Positions 1-8,669 are shown, counted from the first letter of the stretch. The stretch is 64,000 nt of DNA from Paenibacillus sp. RC67 (GCF_030020805.1 NZ_CP125098.1:3123501-3187500), one strand, 5' to 3'. Translations and numbers: made by a program. The notes: a model not told the origin generated them from the letters alone.

Positions 1-1051
1 AAGTCCTGTTAGACAGGACGACTTTAATGGAAGCCAACTCACTTGCTGTCAGACGACGAGCATATGCCGGGTTCCCATTATTGGTATTAACATTCCTAAT
101 AATTCCTGCTCCATTCGGTCTAGCAACTCTTGTCCGAAATCTCCTCATAAACCAATCAACAGGGAATGCTATGGAGGTTAGTCCATCTTCCGTACCTGCG
201 AAGTTCACAGCAGCTGCGAAATTATCGGATCGCCTTAGCCATACAGAACCGGAATCTCCAGGAAGTGATACAGGATTGATGCCGATGATGACGGATTGAT
301 CACGGAAAGTAATAACTCCTAGATCTTCACCATAATCGACCTGTACATCCGTATTTACTGAGTCCACCCTTCCATACCTTAGTCCGGTTGTTCTGCCGAC
401 TTTCTTGAAGCGATCCCCCACTCTGTAGGAGGTTACATGTCCGGGAACAACACCGACTGTTGCATAGCGAGGGTTCAATATGCTGTTACGAACTGGCAAC
501 GACAATGCGGCATCAATATAATTAGCTCCATTGCGTTTTAAAAGAGCGAATCGGGATAGAAAACCGACTCTGTCCCTTACCGGCCTGCCATTGTCGGCTC
601 CTCCCGGCTGAAGGGTCTCGGAGCGCACACTGGAATTAAGTGGATTGGTAAGAACGTGATTGTTGCTAAAGATATATCGTTGATTGGCTCCAGGGAAATT
701 CGTCACAATTAAACCCACTGTACCTGAACCGGCCGTCGTACCGATGCTGTATCCTGCTGGAACCGGGCGGATGCGTCCACGATAGTCAGCATGGGAACGT
801 ATTTTTCCCGTACGTACCACTCGGATAGGCACATTTACTGATTTTCCCTTAACGCTAATGGAAGCGGTTGAGACTATCCCCAAGGAAACTGCGGATACCG
901 CATCTGCATATATGATCACGGCCGCTCCTTTTTTCGGTTTCTTAGGATCATGATAGCCTACGCCAATACCTTGTACTTTGGAGTGTTTTAATAATGAGGG
1001 TGCCATTCTTTCCTTCATGATATAAGCCGCAGCAAAAGTTGCCAATCTCAT
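1..1051 (-). CDS. Trypsin-fold serine peptidase, partial (C-terminus beyond window)
   Basis: The minus-strand frame is open from an ATG at 1051 through base 1, so about 350 residues are visible and the C-terminus is missing. A chymotrypsin-like triad can be read: His132 in NNHVL, Asp180 in IDAAL and Ser267 in GDSGS. The order and the GDSGS motif fit an S1-type peptidase, probably the bacterial Nal1-like group. No signal peptide or membrane segment is visible, so I infer a cytoplasmic or non-classically exported protein. The start is uncertain: GTG at 1054 and ATG at 1051 are adjacent and the upstream purine tract is weak. It is divergent from the sensor kinase at 1238. The substrate is unknown. 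Confidence 0.75.
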   Translation of the reverse strand, partial: MRLATFAAAYIMKERMAPSLLKHSKVQGIGVGYHDPKKPKKGAAVIIYADAVSAVSLGIVSTASISVKGKSVNVPIRVVRTGKIRSHADYRGRIRPVPAGYSIGTTAGSGTVGLIVTNFPGANQRYIFSNNHVLTNPLNSSVRSETLQPGGADNGRPVRDRVGFLSRFALLKRNGANYIDAALSLPVRNSILNPRYATVGVVPGHVTSYRVGDRFKKVGRTTGLRYGRVDSVNTDVQVDYGEDLGVITFRDQSVIIGINPVSLPGDSGSVWLRRSDNFAAAVNFAGTEDGLTSIAFPVDWFMRRFRTRVARPNGAGIIRNVNTNNGNPAYARRLTASELASIKVVLSNRT

Positions 1052-1173
1052 CACCTATCTCTCGTAGAATACGATAGTGTATTAACGAAGAAGAGTAAGT
1101 GATTGGATGAATCCACCTCTTATTAGTTGATTCTATAGTAGAAATTTCGTTTGCTAGCATTTTTTCGACAAAA

Positions 1174-1204
1174 TTATACAAAATCTTAATAATCTTGCTA
1201 TAAT
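1174..1204 (+). promoter_or_regulatory. Candidate sigma-A promoter of the sensor kinase
   Basis: A consensus TATAAT lies at 1199-1204, 34 bases before the kinase ATG. The -35 is poor (TTATAC at 1174-1179, 19-base spacing), so only the -10 is well supported. Confidence 0.35.
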
Positions 1205-1237
1205 AGAGCTTGAGTTTGAGTGGGGTGGAACAGACAG

Positions 1238-2983
1238 ATGAAATTTTTAAATAATATTCCTTTGAAAACATCACTGGTATTCATCATCATCATGATATTG
1301 CTTAATACTTCCTATTATTTGCACTATAAATCACTGCTTGAAGAGAATCAAAAAGAAAAAATGGCTCTTTTGTATAATAGTATTAAAACCAATATGGAAC
1401 AAACTGCAGCAGGAGAGCAATTCGTAGAAGACTTGATCGGCGAAAATCTCCGGATGGCATCCATTGCTGCAAAAATGAATTTGGACCCAGACATTAACAA
1501 CATCGACAATGAGGATTTAGTCAAGCTGAAACGGATTATAGGGGTTGATGAGATCACTCTCTTTACCCAAACCGGCGACGATATTGTAGGACAAAAATCT
1601 TCGGATCCCAAAGACCGTAATGTAAGCTCCAAGGGATGGGATCATTATTTCAATGCATTTCAGCAATTATTTGCCCGTCAGACTGTTGATGTGGGTATCG
1701 GTCAATCCCTTCCTAACTATTGGAGCGGCCCGAGGGACACCGCTACAACAAGTCAGACAGAAATCAACAAATGGGGCTATTACTTCGACGGGACTACGAA
1801 TTATATTATTAATCCGTTTGTTCATGACACGAACTTTCGTAAATATCAGAAGGTGACGGGGGTCGAGGATACGATCAACCGGTTGATGAAGGACAATCCG
1901 CATACGGCGCTTAATGTATCGGTTTTGAATTCGGACAAGCTGCTCGATCATACGCTGCCAGAAAATTTCCCGACGCCGAGCAATTGGTTCTCTGCCAGGG
2001 AAATCTATTTTGGAACCTACGATTACCGCGATCCGGAGGAACAGAAATATGCACAGCTGGCGCTGACAAAGGATACGACGATCTATTATGTTACTGAATC
2101 CAATGGTCTTTCTGTGATGAAAAGCTTCACGCCTATACATAATTCTTATTTAAAATATAATGCGTTCAGCTCGCCTCCTTTGATCGCGATAACTTCCGAT
2201 TACACAGAGATTAATAGCATTCTTCATAAGCATCTCATGCAAATTATTTGGTTTATGAGTGTTTGCACTTTACTGGTGTTGGTCATCATGAGTACTATCT
2301 TATGGATTTTCAAAAGAAATAAAGAGCATGCCTTGCAGGACGTTCAAGAGGCGTATGTAGGGAATATTGAAACTTTATTTCAATCGGTGCGAGAGCAGCG
2401 GCATGATTTTATTAATCATATTCAAACGATTCATGGATTCTTAGCTCTTAAAAACTATGACGAGTTGAAGAAGTATACGAATGCGTTGGTCGGTGAAATC
2501 AGGGTGGTTAATGAGCTCGTCAATCTCAAAGATCCTCCGCTTATCGCGTTGATTCAGGCCAAATATGCCCAAGCTGAATCCCTGCACATTCAGTTTGAAT
2601 ATGATTTTAAGCATATGGAATTACTGAAGACGAGTCCGATTAAGGCAACAGATGTTGTTAAAATGCTAAGTAATTTAATTGACAATGCTTTTGACGCCAC
2701 ATCAGACTTGGAAGCGGGTAACCGAATCGTCACCGTGAAAGGGAAAATTCAGAACAATCAGCTGGATTTTTTAGTTCGTAATACAGGGTCTATGATTCCG
2801 CTTGAGGTTCGCAGTCAAATCTTCGAATCAGGCTTTTCCAGCAAGACAACCGGTAAAAATTCGGGACTGGGTCTGCATATTGTGAAGCAGCTCGTAACCC
2901 GCTATAAGGGTTCGATTCAACTAAGGAGCGAAGCGAGCTTTACTGAGTTTCTCATATCCATTCCTTTAACGTCAGCTAAATAA
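1238..2983 (+). CDS. Sensor histidine kinase, Spo0B-type, orphan
   Basis: Membrane sensor kinase of 581 residues, expected to autophosphorylate on His and pass phosphate to a response regulator. Membrane helices lie near residues 10-27 and 337-359, enclosing a roughly 300-residue extracytoplasmic sensor region. The H-box RQRHDFINH (about His389) is of the DcuS/CitA/Spo0B type. An N-box (LIDNAFDA, about 480) and a G-box (NSGLGLHIV, about 541) complete the GHKL ATPase. I chose ATG 1238 because GGGGTGG sits about 9 bases upstream; GTG 1220 is also in frame. No response regulator is adjacent: the next gene is an oxidoreductase 15 bases away. The signal is unknown. Confidence 0.85.
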   Translation: MKFLNNIPLKTSLVFIIIMILLNTSYYLHYKSLLEENQKEKMALLYNSIKTNMEQTAAGEQFVEDLIGENLRMASIAAKMNLDPDINNIDNEDLVKLKRIIGVDEITLFTQTGDDIVGQKSSDPKDRNVSSKGWDHYFNAFQQLFARQTVDVGIGQSLPNYWSGPRDTATTSQTEINKWGYYFDGTTNYIINPFVHDTNFRKYQKVTGVEDTINRLMKDNPHTALNVSVLNSDKLLDHTLPENFPTPSNWFSAREIYFGTYDYRDPEEQKYAQLALTKDTTIYYVTESNGLSVMKSFTPIHNSYLKYNAFSSPPLIAITSDYTEINSILHKHLMQIIWFMSVCTLLVLVIMSTILWIFKRNKEHALQDVQEAYVGNIETLFQSVREQRHDFINHIQTIHGFLALKNYDELKKYTNALVGEIRVVNELVNLKDPPLIALIQAKYAQAESLHIQFEYDFKHMELLKTSPIKATDVVKMLSNLIDNAFDATSDLEAGNRIVTVKGKIQNNQLDFLVRNTGSMIPLEVRSQIFESGFSSKTTGKNSGLGLHIVKQLVTRYKGSIQLRSEASFTEFLISIPLTSAK

Positions 2984-2998
2984 TTCAGGAGGTAGACA

Positions 2999-3958
2999 AT
3001 GATGCAACCTATTAAATGGGGTGTACTCGGTTACGCCCGTATTGCCAAAAACTCGGTGATTCCCGCCATTATTAAATCGGACAATAGTACACTATACGCA
3101 GTTGCAACAGGGAGCGATGAAAAGCAGCAGGAGTGCCGTGAATTATTTCAATGTCCTAATCTATACTCTCACTATGACGAGCTGCTGGAGGACCCGGAAG
3201 TACAAGCGGTCTATGTTCCGCTCCCGAATTCCTTGCATAAGGAATGGGCTATCAAGGCAATGCAAAAAGGGAAGCATGTGCTTTGCGAGAAGCCTATGGC
3301 TTTAAATGCTTCGGAATGCGAAGAAATGATTCGCACTGCTGAGCAGAACGGCGTCATTCTCATGGAAGCTTTCATGTACAGATATACGGATCGGATAAAG
3401 AAAGTCAAAGCAATCGTGGAGAGCGGTGAGATTGGAGAAGTTCGTTACCTTCAATCTACTTTCCGGTTCCTGCTGGATCGTCCTAATACCATTAAAGTTC
3501 GACCAGAGCTTGGTGGGGGCTCTCTGTATGATGTTGGCTCGTATCCGGTCAATTTTGTGGGGATGATTATGAATCAGCTTCCAGAGTCATGCGTAACAGA
3601 ATGCGTGAAGGATAATGGAGTGGATGTGCTTTTCTCTGCTTTGTTAAAATTTCCTAATGGTGTGATAGCCAGTATCAGCAGCGGATTTAATGCTTTCAAT
3701 CAAATGAATTCCGAGATTATTGGCACGAAGGGGAGAATTGAAGTACCGGATACGTTCCTTGGAACGGAAGGCTCTATTCGCATTGTTACTACGGAGGGAA
3801 TTCGCCAAGTACAGACAGAAGAATCGGACCGCTATACACTAGAAGTAACCGATTTTGCTGATGCTGTTCTCAATAACCGCAAACCGCTTATGGGGTTAGA
3901 GGAGACATACCGGAATATGCAGGTCATTGATCTATTGTTTAAAAGTATGAAGGACTGA
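2999..3958 (+). CDS. Gfo/Idh/MocA family oxidoreductase
   Basis: NAD(P)-dependent dehydrogenase-like protein of 319 residues, the usual length for this family. The N-terminal Rossmann fold starts WGVLGYARIAK. The family EKP signature appears as CEKPMA near residue 96, and the C-terminal part is the alpha/beta substrate domain. AGGAGGT at 2987-2993 fits the ATG at 2999; a second ATG follows at once. It is 15 bases after the sensor kinase, so the two are probably co-transcribed, and a terminator follows. Family members act on sugars, inositols or dihydrodiols; the substrate cannot be read here. Confidence 0.85.
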   Translation: MMQPIKWGVLGYARIAKNSVIPAIIKSDNSTLYAVATGSDEKQQECRELFQCPNLYSHYDELLEDPEVQAVYVPLPNSLHKEWAIKAMQKGKHVLCEKPMALNASECEEMIRTAEQNGVILMEAFMYRYTDRIKKVKAIVESGEIGEVRYLQSTFRFLLDRPNTIKVRPELGGGSLYDVGSYPVNFVGMIMNQLPESCVTECVKDNGVDVLFSALLKFPNGVIASISSGFNAFNQMNSEIIGTKGRIEVPDTFLGTEGSIRIVTTEGIRQVQTEESDRYTLEVTDFADAVLNNRKPLMGLEETYRNMQVIDLLFKSMKD

Positions 3959-3986
3959 ATCGTTCGGACCGTGTCCGATAGCTGTT

Positions 3987-4018
3987 AAAGAACTGTGCTT
4001 ATTGTACAGTTCTTTTTT
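3987..4018 (+). terminator. Rho-independent terminator
   Basis: A 10-bp perfect stem (3987-3996 with 4006-4015), a 9-base loop and a T-run end the kinase-oxidoreductase transcript. Confidence 0.85.
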
Positions 4019-4158
4019 ATGCATAAAACACAATATTGGATATAAGAGTGGAATGTGAGTATTGTACAAAAGAGGAAAAATCGCAGTATTCTACTTATGG
4101 ATGATATGGTATATTATGGCTTATATTAATGAACCCCATGTAGAATGGAGGATGAACG

Positions 4159-4344
4159 ATGAGTACGGTTAGAATGTATTTAATATCTGATATAGAAGGA
4201 TTTACCCCACAGATTGGAAGACTGGTGTCTATGATGAATTATGCTAGACTGACAACTTTGAATACTGTAAAAGGACTAACAACGGAGCAGTTGGATTATC
4301 ATTATGTAGCAGGAATAAGGAAGGCTGAGGAGGGAATTGTATGA
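4159..4344 (+). pseudogene. Truncated DinB/DUF664-like gene
   Basis: The 61 residues begin like DinB-family proteins (an LVSMMNYAR stretch, then LTTEQLDY). The reading then continues into unrelated sequence and stops, so the four-helix metal-binding body (about 100 further residues) is missing. A good ribosome site (GGAGG) precedes ATG 4159. The stop overlaps the next start (ATGA at 4341), so the remnant may still serve as a translated leader for the kinase. I infer a deletion that fused the first helix to the upstream end of the next gene. Confidence 0.55.
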
Positions 4345-4901
4345 AATTGATTATCCTATTTGGGCCTCAGGCTGTTGGCAAGATGACAGTGGGTCAAGAG
4401 TTGGAGAAAATAACGGAACTGAAGCTGTTTCATAATCATATGACGATTGAGCTGGTTTCCCCTTATTTCAGCTATGGAAGTGACGTTGGAAAACGATTAG
4501 TTCGCTTATTCCGTAAAGAAATTTTCGAGGAAGTGGCCAAGAGTCAATTAGAAGGACTTATTTTTACTTATGTATGGTCATTGGATATGAAGTCCGATTG
4601 GGATTATGTCCATGAAATAAGTCATATTTTTGAATCCAAGGGTGGAGAGGTTTATTTTGTTGAGCTAGAGGCGGATTTGGAAGAAAGACTTGAACGCAAC
4701 AAAAGCCCGCACAGACTGGAGCATAAACCAACGAAAAGAAATACGGAACGATCTGAACGAGCTTTAAGAAACACTTTTGAGAAGCATAGATTAAATTCTT
4801 ATGATGGGGAAATTAACAAGGAAAACTATATAAGAATTAATAACACAAGGATAAGCCCAGAAGAAGTTGCGAAGTCAATTAAGGAAAAGTTTATGTTGTA
4901 G
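4341..4901 (+). CDS. P-loop nucleotide kinase-like protein
   Basis: Protein of 186 residues starting with a beta strand and Walker A (FGPQAVGKMT, residues 7-16), followed by a shikimate/adenylate kinase-like core. A basic, Arg-rich helical stretch (about 115-150) could form the lid. The length and layout match small AAA/P-loop kinases of Bacillales with no assigned substrate. It overlaps the DinB remnant by the ATGA junction, suggesting translational coupling. The phosphate acceptor is unknown. Confidence 0.65.
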   Translation: MKLIILFGPQAVGKMTVGQELEKITELKLFHNHMTIELVSPYFSYGSDVGKRLVRLFRKEIFEEVAKSQLEGLIFTYVWSLDMKSDWDYVHEISHIFESKGGEVYFVELEADLEERLERNKSPHRLEHKPTKRNTERSERALRNTFEKHRLNSYDGEINKENYIRINNTRISPEEVAKSIKEKFML

Positions 4902-5253
4902 TTAGCCTACAAAGCAGCAATAGAATGGAATGAAAATAATGCATAGACATGCTTTTGGGCAATTGTTAAAACTGGAAGGAAATTGTTATGAACAGCTGCT
5001 TGAATTAGCATCTTGGAATGAAGTGAGGTTAGAGCGTTATTTAAGTAAGCTCCAAATGATGTAGGTCAGTGCAAGTCTCCAGATGGGTTAACTAAATATG
5101 GAAATTTTAAGGGCATACAGCTTGTGTATGCTCTTTTTATTGTTCAACCCAGCCTAGGGAAGGTTTAGGGATAATTTGGTGTGTAATGACAAAATATAAC
5201 TGGGTAATAAGAGGGGAAAGTAGCTGCTTGATCGAACTCAGGAGGTTGCATTA
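4902..5253. other. Intergenic stretch with a short ORF and a terminator
   Basis: There is no convincing gene. A 44-codon reading frame (ATG 4930 to TAG 5062-5064) has a weak ribosome site and no recognisable product; it may be a relic. The stretch ends with the terminator at 5113-5141 and the leader of the transporter gene. Confidence 0.5.
5113..5141 (+). terminator. Rho-independent terminator
   Basis: Perfect 7-bp stem GCATACA/TGTATGC (5113-5119 with 5125-5131), a 5-base loop, then TCTTTTTATT. Confidence 0.75.
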
Positions 5254-6567
5254 ATGAATCCATCCAATGAGCGTGCACAAACGCGGAAAATTACGGCCAA
5301 CATTTTCAAAGGGTCCGTTGGCAATCTGATCGAATGGTATGACTGGTACGTCTATGCTGCCTTTGCGGTTTATTTCTCCGCGGAGTTCTTCCCCAAGGGA
5401 GATGCGACAAGTCAGCTGCTGAATACGGCAGCGATTTTCGCCGTTGGTTTTCTGATGCGTCCTATTGGGAGCTTGTTATTAGGCCGTTATGCAGACCGTT
5501 ACGGTCGACGTGCTGCGCTAACCCTTTCCATAACTATCATGGCTGGCGGATCTCTGATTATTGCTTTTACTCCCAGCTATGCCACCATTGGTATATTGGC
5601 TCCGATTATCCTGGTTCTCGCACGCCTGCTTCAAGGCCTCTCGCTTGGTGGAGAGTATGGTACATCAGCAACCTACTTGTCGGAAATGGCGAGCAGTGGT
5701 CGCCGCGGCTTTTATTCCAGCTTCCAGTATGTCACATTGATTGCCGGACAACTGATTGCGCTTGGTGTACAAATCATTTTACAGCAGCTGCTGAATGAAT
5801 CCGAAATGAAAGCTTGGGGTTGGCGTATCCCCTTTGTTATTGGAGCTTTTGGCGCTTTAGCCGTATTGTGGCTGCGCAGAACGATGGACGAATCGGAGCA
5901 GTTTAAGAAAATGGATTCCGAAAGCCGTGAGAAAGCCGGTACGATACGTGCTCTGATGAAGCATCCCAAAGCGGTAATGACTGTTGTCGGACTAACGCTT
6001 GGAGGAACCGTCGCCTTTTATACTTACACGACATATTTGCAAAAGTTTATGGTCAATACGGTGGGATTAAATAAAGAGGTTGTTAGTTGGATCAACTTTA
6101 TAGCCTTGTTGGTGTTCGTTGTACTTCAGCCGCTTGCTGGCTCGCTATCCGATCGAATCGGCAGAAGACCGCTCTTGCTGAGCTTTGGAATTTTTGGAAC
6201 ATTATTAACCGTCCCTTTGTTCCTGTTCATGGAGCATATGAAAAATCCTATCGGTGCTTTCGTGCTTATGCTGATCGGTCTCATCATTGTCACTGGGTAC
6301 ACTTCCATCAATGCCATTGTGAAGGCGGAACTGTTCCCGACAGAAATCCGAGCCCTTGGCGTAGGTTTCCCGTACGGACTGACGGTTGCGATATTCGGTG
6401 GAACTGCAGAATTCATCGCATTATGGTTCAAGTCCATAGGGAGTGAATCTCTTTACTATTACTATGTTGCGATATGTATTCTAGTGAGCTTTATCGTTTA
6501 TTGGCGTATGGGTGAATCCTCCAAGGTTTCCTACATTGAAAATGAACAAGGTGCTCATAAGCTTTAG
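5254..6567 (+). CDS. MHS-family (MFS) metabolite:H+ symporter
   Basis: Twelve-helix major facilitator of 437 residues in the inner membrane. The opening (NLIEWYDWYVYA), the loop 2-3 motif GRYADRYGRRAAL and LQGLSLGGEYG are typical of the metabolite:H+ symporter group (KgtP/ProP/ShiA relatives), which import organic acids or betaines with protons. AGGAGGT at 5240-5246 sets ATG 5254. It is monocistronic: a terminator lies upstream, and its own terminator just downstream has been split by an IS element. The substrate cannot be told from sequence alone. Confidence 0.88.
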   Translation: MNPSNERAQTRKITANIFKGSVGNLIEWYDWYVYAAFAVYFSAEFFPKGDATSQLLNTAAIFAVGFLMRPIGSLLLGRYADRYGRRAALTLSITIMAGGSLIIAFTPSYATIGILAPIILVLARLLQGLSLGGEYGTSATYLSEMASSGRRGFYSSFQYVTLIAGQLIALGVQIILQQLLNESEMKAWGWRIPFVIGAFGALAVLWLRRTMDESEQFKKMDSESREKAGTIRALMKHPKAVMTVVGLTLGGTVAFYTYTTYLQKFMVNTVGLNKEVVSWINFIALLVFVVLQPLAGSLSDRIGRRPLLLSFGIFGTLLTVPLFLFMEHMKNPIGAFVLMLIGLIIVTGYTSINAIVKAELFPTEIRALGVGFPYGLTVAIFGGTAEFIALWFKSIGSESLYYYYVAICILVSFIVYWRMGESSKVSYIENEQGAHKL

Positions 6568-6576
6568 TCGTATCAG

Positions 6577-6596
6577 AAAAGGCAGGCCAATCGGTC
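6577..6596 (+). terminator. Left half of the transporter terminator, split by the IS
   Basis: Removing the IS and one copy of the target duplication rejoins AAAAGGCAGGCC-AATC-GGTCTGTC followed by TTTTTTTC: an 8-bp stem with two G-U pairs, a 4-base loop and a T-run. The right half, with the T-run, lies at 8244-8266. The original terminator is therefore disrupted. Confidence 0.65.
6585..6596. repeat. Target site duplication, left copy
   Basis: GGCCAATCGGTC directly abuts the left inverted repeat and is repeated exactly at 8244-8255. Twelve bases is in the 10-12 bp range known for IS231-like IS4 elements. Confidence 0.92.
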
Positions 6597-6632
6597 AATG
6601 TCATTAAGTTAAGGCGCAGGGCCAAAATCAAG

Positions 6633-6671
6633 AAAAAGAGCAGGCTATCGAAAAGATAGCCTGCTCTTTTT
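6633..6671. terminator. Strong bidirectional terminator inside the IS left end
   Basis: A perfect 17-bp stem (6633-6649 with 6655-6671), a 5-base loop, an A-run before and a T-run after. It lies between the left inverted repeat and the transposase, so it stops transcripts entering the IS from the transporter gene. Confidence 0.9.
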
Positions 6672-6752
6672 TGTGCGAATTTTCAAATAAGACTTGACAA
6701 GTAGTTGAAAGTATGTGGCGAAGCCCCTTGAAAAAACGAGGAGGTTTCGCTA

Positions 6753-8075
6753 ATGGATACGTACGCGAATTCGCTTAAAAAAACGCTGACATCCCTCATA
6801 CGAGAAATGTCAGCTGCACCAGCACCTTATGTCAAAAATCCTGAAAAGGATTTTACCCGTAAGAAAAAGCTGCCCTTTGAAACGGTTATGCAGCTCCTGA
6901 TCTCCATGGGAGGCAACAGCATCTATAAGGAACTCTTGGAATCGCAGGGCTATGACGTAAACACTGCAACCACTTCTGCTTTTGTCCAACAAAGAAATAA
7001 TATCCTGCCGTCTGCTGTGGAATTCTTGTTTCACGCATTTACGCAATCGTATGCGGATATCAAGTGCTACCGAGGGTATCGATTACTTGCCGTTGACGGC
7101 TCGGATTTGCATATCGCAACGGACTCTGAGGAAACGGACACCTATTTTCAAAGTCAACCGAACACGAAAGGCTTTAACCTTCTGCACTTGAACGCAGCCT
7201 ATGACTTGTGCAACAGACTTTACGTGGATGCCCTTGTTCAGCCACGAAGGTTGTGGAACGAGGGAAGGGCGCTGGCTACTATGGTTGACCGTTCCCCCAT
7301 CAAGGGCAAAACCATTGTGATTGCCGATCGCGGTTATGAAAGTTACAACAATTTCGCGCATATTGAACGCAAAGGTTGGAACTATGTTATACGGGTAAAG
7401 GATTTGGAGTCCAATGGTATTCTTTCGGGTTTGCGTTTGCCTACTAGCGGAGCGTTTGATTGGGACGTTCATCTGACCCTCACCAAAAAACAAACCAAAG
7501 CGGTTAAGGCTCGTCCCGAGATGTACAAGTTCGTCCCTTCCACGTCTACATTTGATTTTTTGGATTTGCAGGAGAACTTGTTTTACCCGATTTCCTTTCG
7601 GGTTGTTCGTTTCGTCTTGCCCAGTGGCGCTTATGAAACCGTCATTACGAATCTTTCTGCCGCTGATTTCCCACCCGATGAAATCAAGTCCATTTATAAC
7701 ATGCGATGGGGCATTGAAACTTCTTTTAGGGCATTAAAATACACCGTCGGTCTGACGCATCTTCACGCAAAGAGACAAGAGTCCATCGTCCAAGAGATTT
7801 TCGCAAGAATGATCATGTACAATTTCGCTGAAATGAAGACCTCGCACGTCGTCATTTCGAAAATGGATAAACGGCACTCCTACCAAGTCAACTTCACGGT
7901 CGCCGTTCATGTTTGTAGACATTTCCTGCGCTCACGGGACGATGAACCCCTGCCCGATGTTGAAGCGCTGATTCGCAAAAACATTTTGCCGATTCGACCC
8001 ATTCGCCCAGGGCAGAAGAATACGCGCAAAATCCGCTCGAAATCAGTCGTTAGCTTCGTTTATAGAGTAGCATAA
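6753..8075 (+). CDS. IS4-family transposase
   Basis: DDE transposase of 440 residues that cuts and pastes the surrounding IS. Catalytic positions visible: first Asp in AVDGSD, second Asp in IADRGYES, and the Glu in the family Y-(2)-R-(3)-E-(6)-K block (YNMRWGIETSFRALK). GAGGAGGT at 6739-6746 supports ATG 6753. The frame is uninterrupted and the C-terminus is basic. It is the only gene of the element and is probably functional. Confidence 0.93.
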   Translation: MDTYANSLKKTLTSLIREMSAAPAPYVKNPEKDFTRKKKLPFETVMQLLISMGGNSIYKELLESQGYDVNTATTSAFVQQRNNILPSAVEFLFHAFTQSYADIKCYRGYRLLAVDGSDLHIATDSEETDTYFQSQPNTKGFNLLHLNAAYDLCNRLYVDALVQPRRLWNEGRALATMVDRSPIKGKTIVIADRGYESYNNFAHIERKGWNYVIRVKDLESNGILSGLRLPTSGAFDWDVHLTLTKKQTKAVKARPEMYKFVPSTSTFDFLDLQENLFYPISFRVVRFVLPSGAYETVITNLSAADFPPDEIKSIYNMRWGIETSFRALKYTVGLTHLHAKRQESIVQEIFARMIMYNFAEMKTSHVVISKMDKRHSYQVNFTVAVHVCRHFLRSRDDEPLPDVEALIRKNILPIRPIRPGQKNTRKIRSKSVVSFVYRVA

Positions 8076-8098
8076 TTCGGTTCACATGAACATTTTTT

Positions 8099-8119
8099 AA
8101 GCGGATATGCCATCCGCTT
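8099..8119 (+). terminator. Hairpin after the transposase
   Basis: An 8-bp perfect stem AAGCGGAT/ATCCGCTT with a 5-base loop follows the stop by 23 bases. It is followed only by TGTTTGC, so it is a weak terminator or an mRNA-end structure. Confidence 0.5.
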
Positions 8120-8149
8120 TGTTTGCTGTACGCTTTTTTCCTTGCTTGC

Positions 8150-8189
8150 ACAAAAAACAAACGGCATAGGACTTTTTCCCATGCCGTTT
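8150..8189 (-). terminator. Minus-strand terminator inside the IS right end
   Basis: A perfect 9-bp stem (8159-8167 with 8181-8189). Read on the minus strand it is followed by TTTGTTTTTTG, so it would stop transcription entering the IS from its right side. Confidence 0.65.
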
Positions 8190-8243
8190 CTCGGATTTCA
8201 TTTGTTTTCCCGATCTTGTCTCTTAGCTTAACTTAATGACATT

Positions 8244-8255
8244 GGCCAATCGGTC
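8244..8255. repeat. Target site duplication, right copy
   Basis: Exact copy of GGCCAATCGGTC at 6585-6596, immediately outside the right inverted repeat. It runs on into TGTCTTTTTTTC, the T-tract half of the split transporter terminator. Confidence 0.92.
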
Positions 8256-8333
8256 TGTCTTTTTTTCTTGTACTATGTCAGATTAAAATGAAATATCTTG
8301 GTACAGAAATAGAAAAATATGTTAAAATATTGA

Positions 8334-8642
8334 AAACTGAGAGAAGGCATTTGTTTCCATGATGAAATCATAGGCGGGGTGGCTGTACAACATAAATCGG
8401 AGACCCAGTACCGAATCAGTCCAATGTATTTGAATCCTGACTATCATAATAAAGGCTTAGGAAGTCAAATCCTGAATACGCTATTTTCTCTTTATCCTCA
8501 AGCGCAGATGTGGACACTTAGTACTCCAAAACCGAACTTAAGAAATGGGCATTTCTACGAAAAGTTCGGATTTGTCTCTGTAGGTGAACACTATGTTAAT
8601 GAACGTTTAACTCTTACTCATTACCGAAGAGAATTGAATTAA
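8334..8642 (+). pseudogene. GNAT acetyltransferase remnant, N-terminus missing
   Basis: The frame opens after a TGA at 8331 and carries the second half of a GNAT fold: a strand ending EIIGGVAV, the acetyl-CoA pyrophosphate loop NKGLGSQIL and the late FYEKFGFV block. About 100 residues remain of the usual 150-170; the first strand and helices are absent. The only nearby start, GTG 8379, falls inside the fold. The IS boundary is about 80 bases upstream but does not cut the gene, so the loss appears independent of it. A non-functional fragment is most likely. Confidence 0.6.
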
Positions 8643-8669
8643 TACCAATAACTTGGGAGGTTGAAAGCA

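Larger units (their letters stand above)
6597..8243 (+). mobile_element. Complete IS4-family insertion sequence, 1647 bp
   Basis: Perfect 17-bp terminal inverted repeats (AATGTCATTAAGTTAAG at 6597-6613 and its complement at 8227-8243) enclose one intact DDE transposase. Exact 12-bp direct repeats flank the element. Intact ends, gene and duplication point to a recent insertion. Hairpin terminators stand inside both ends, which should shield the transposase from outside transcription. Confidence 0.95.
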
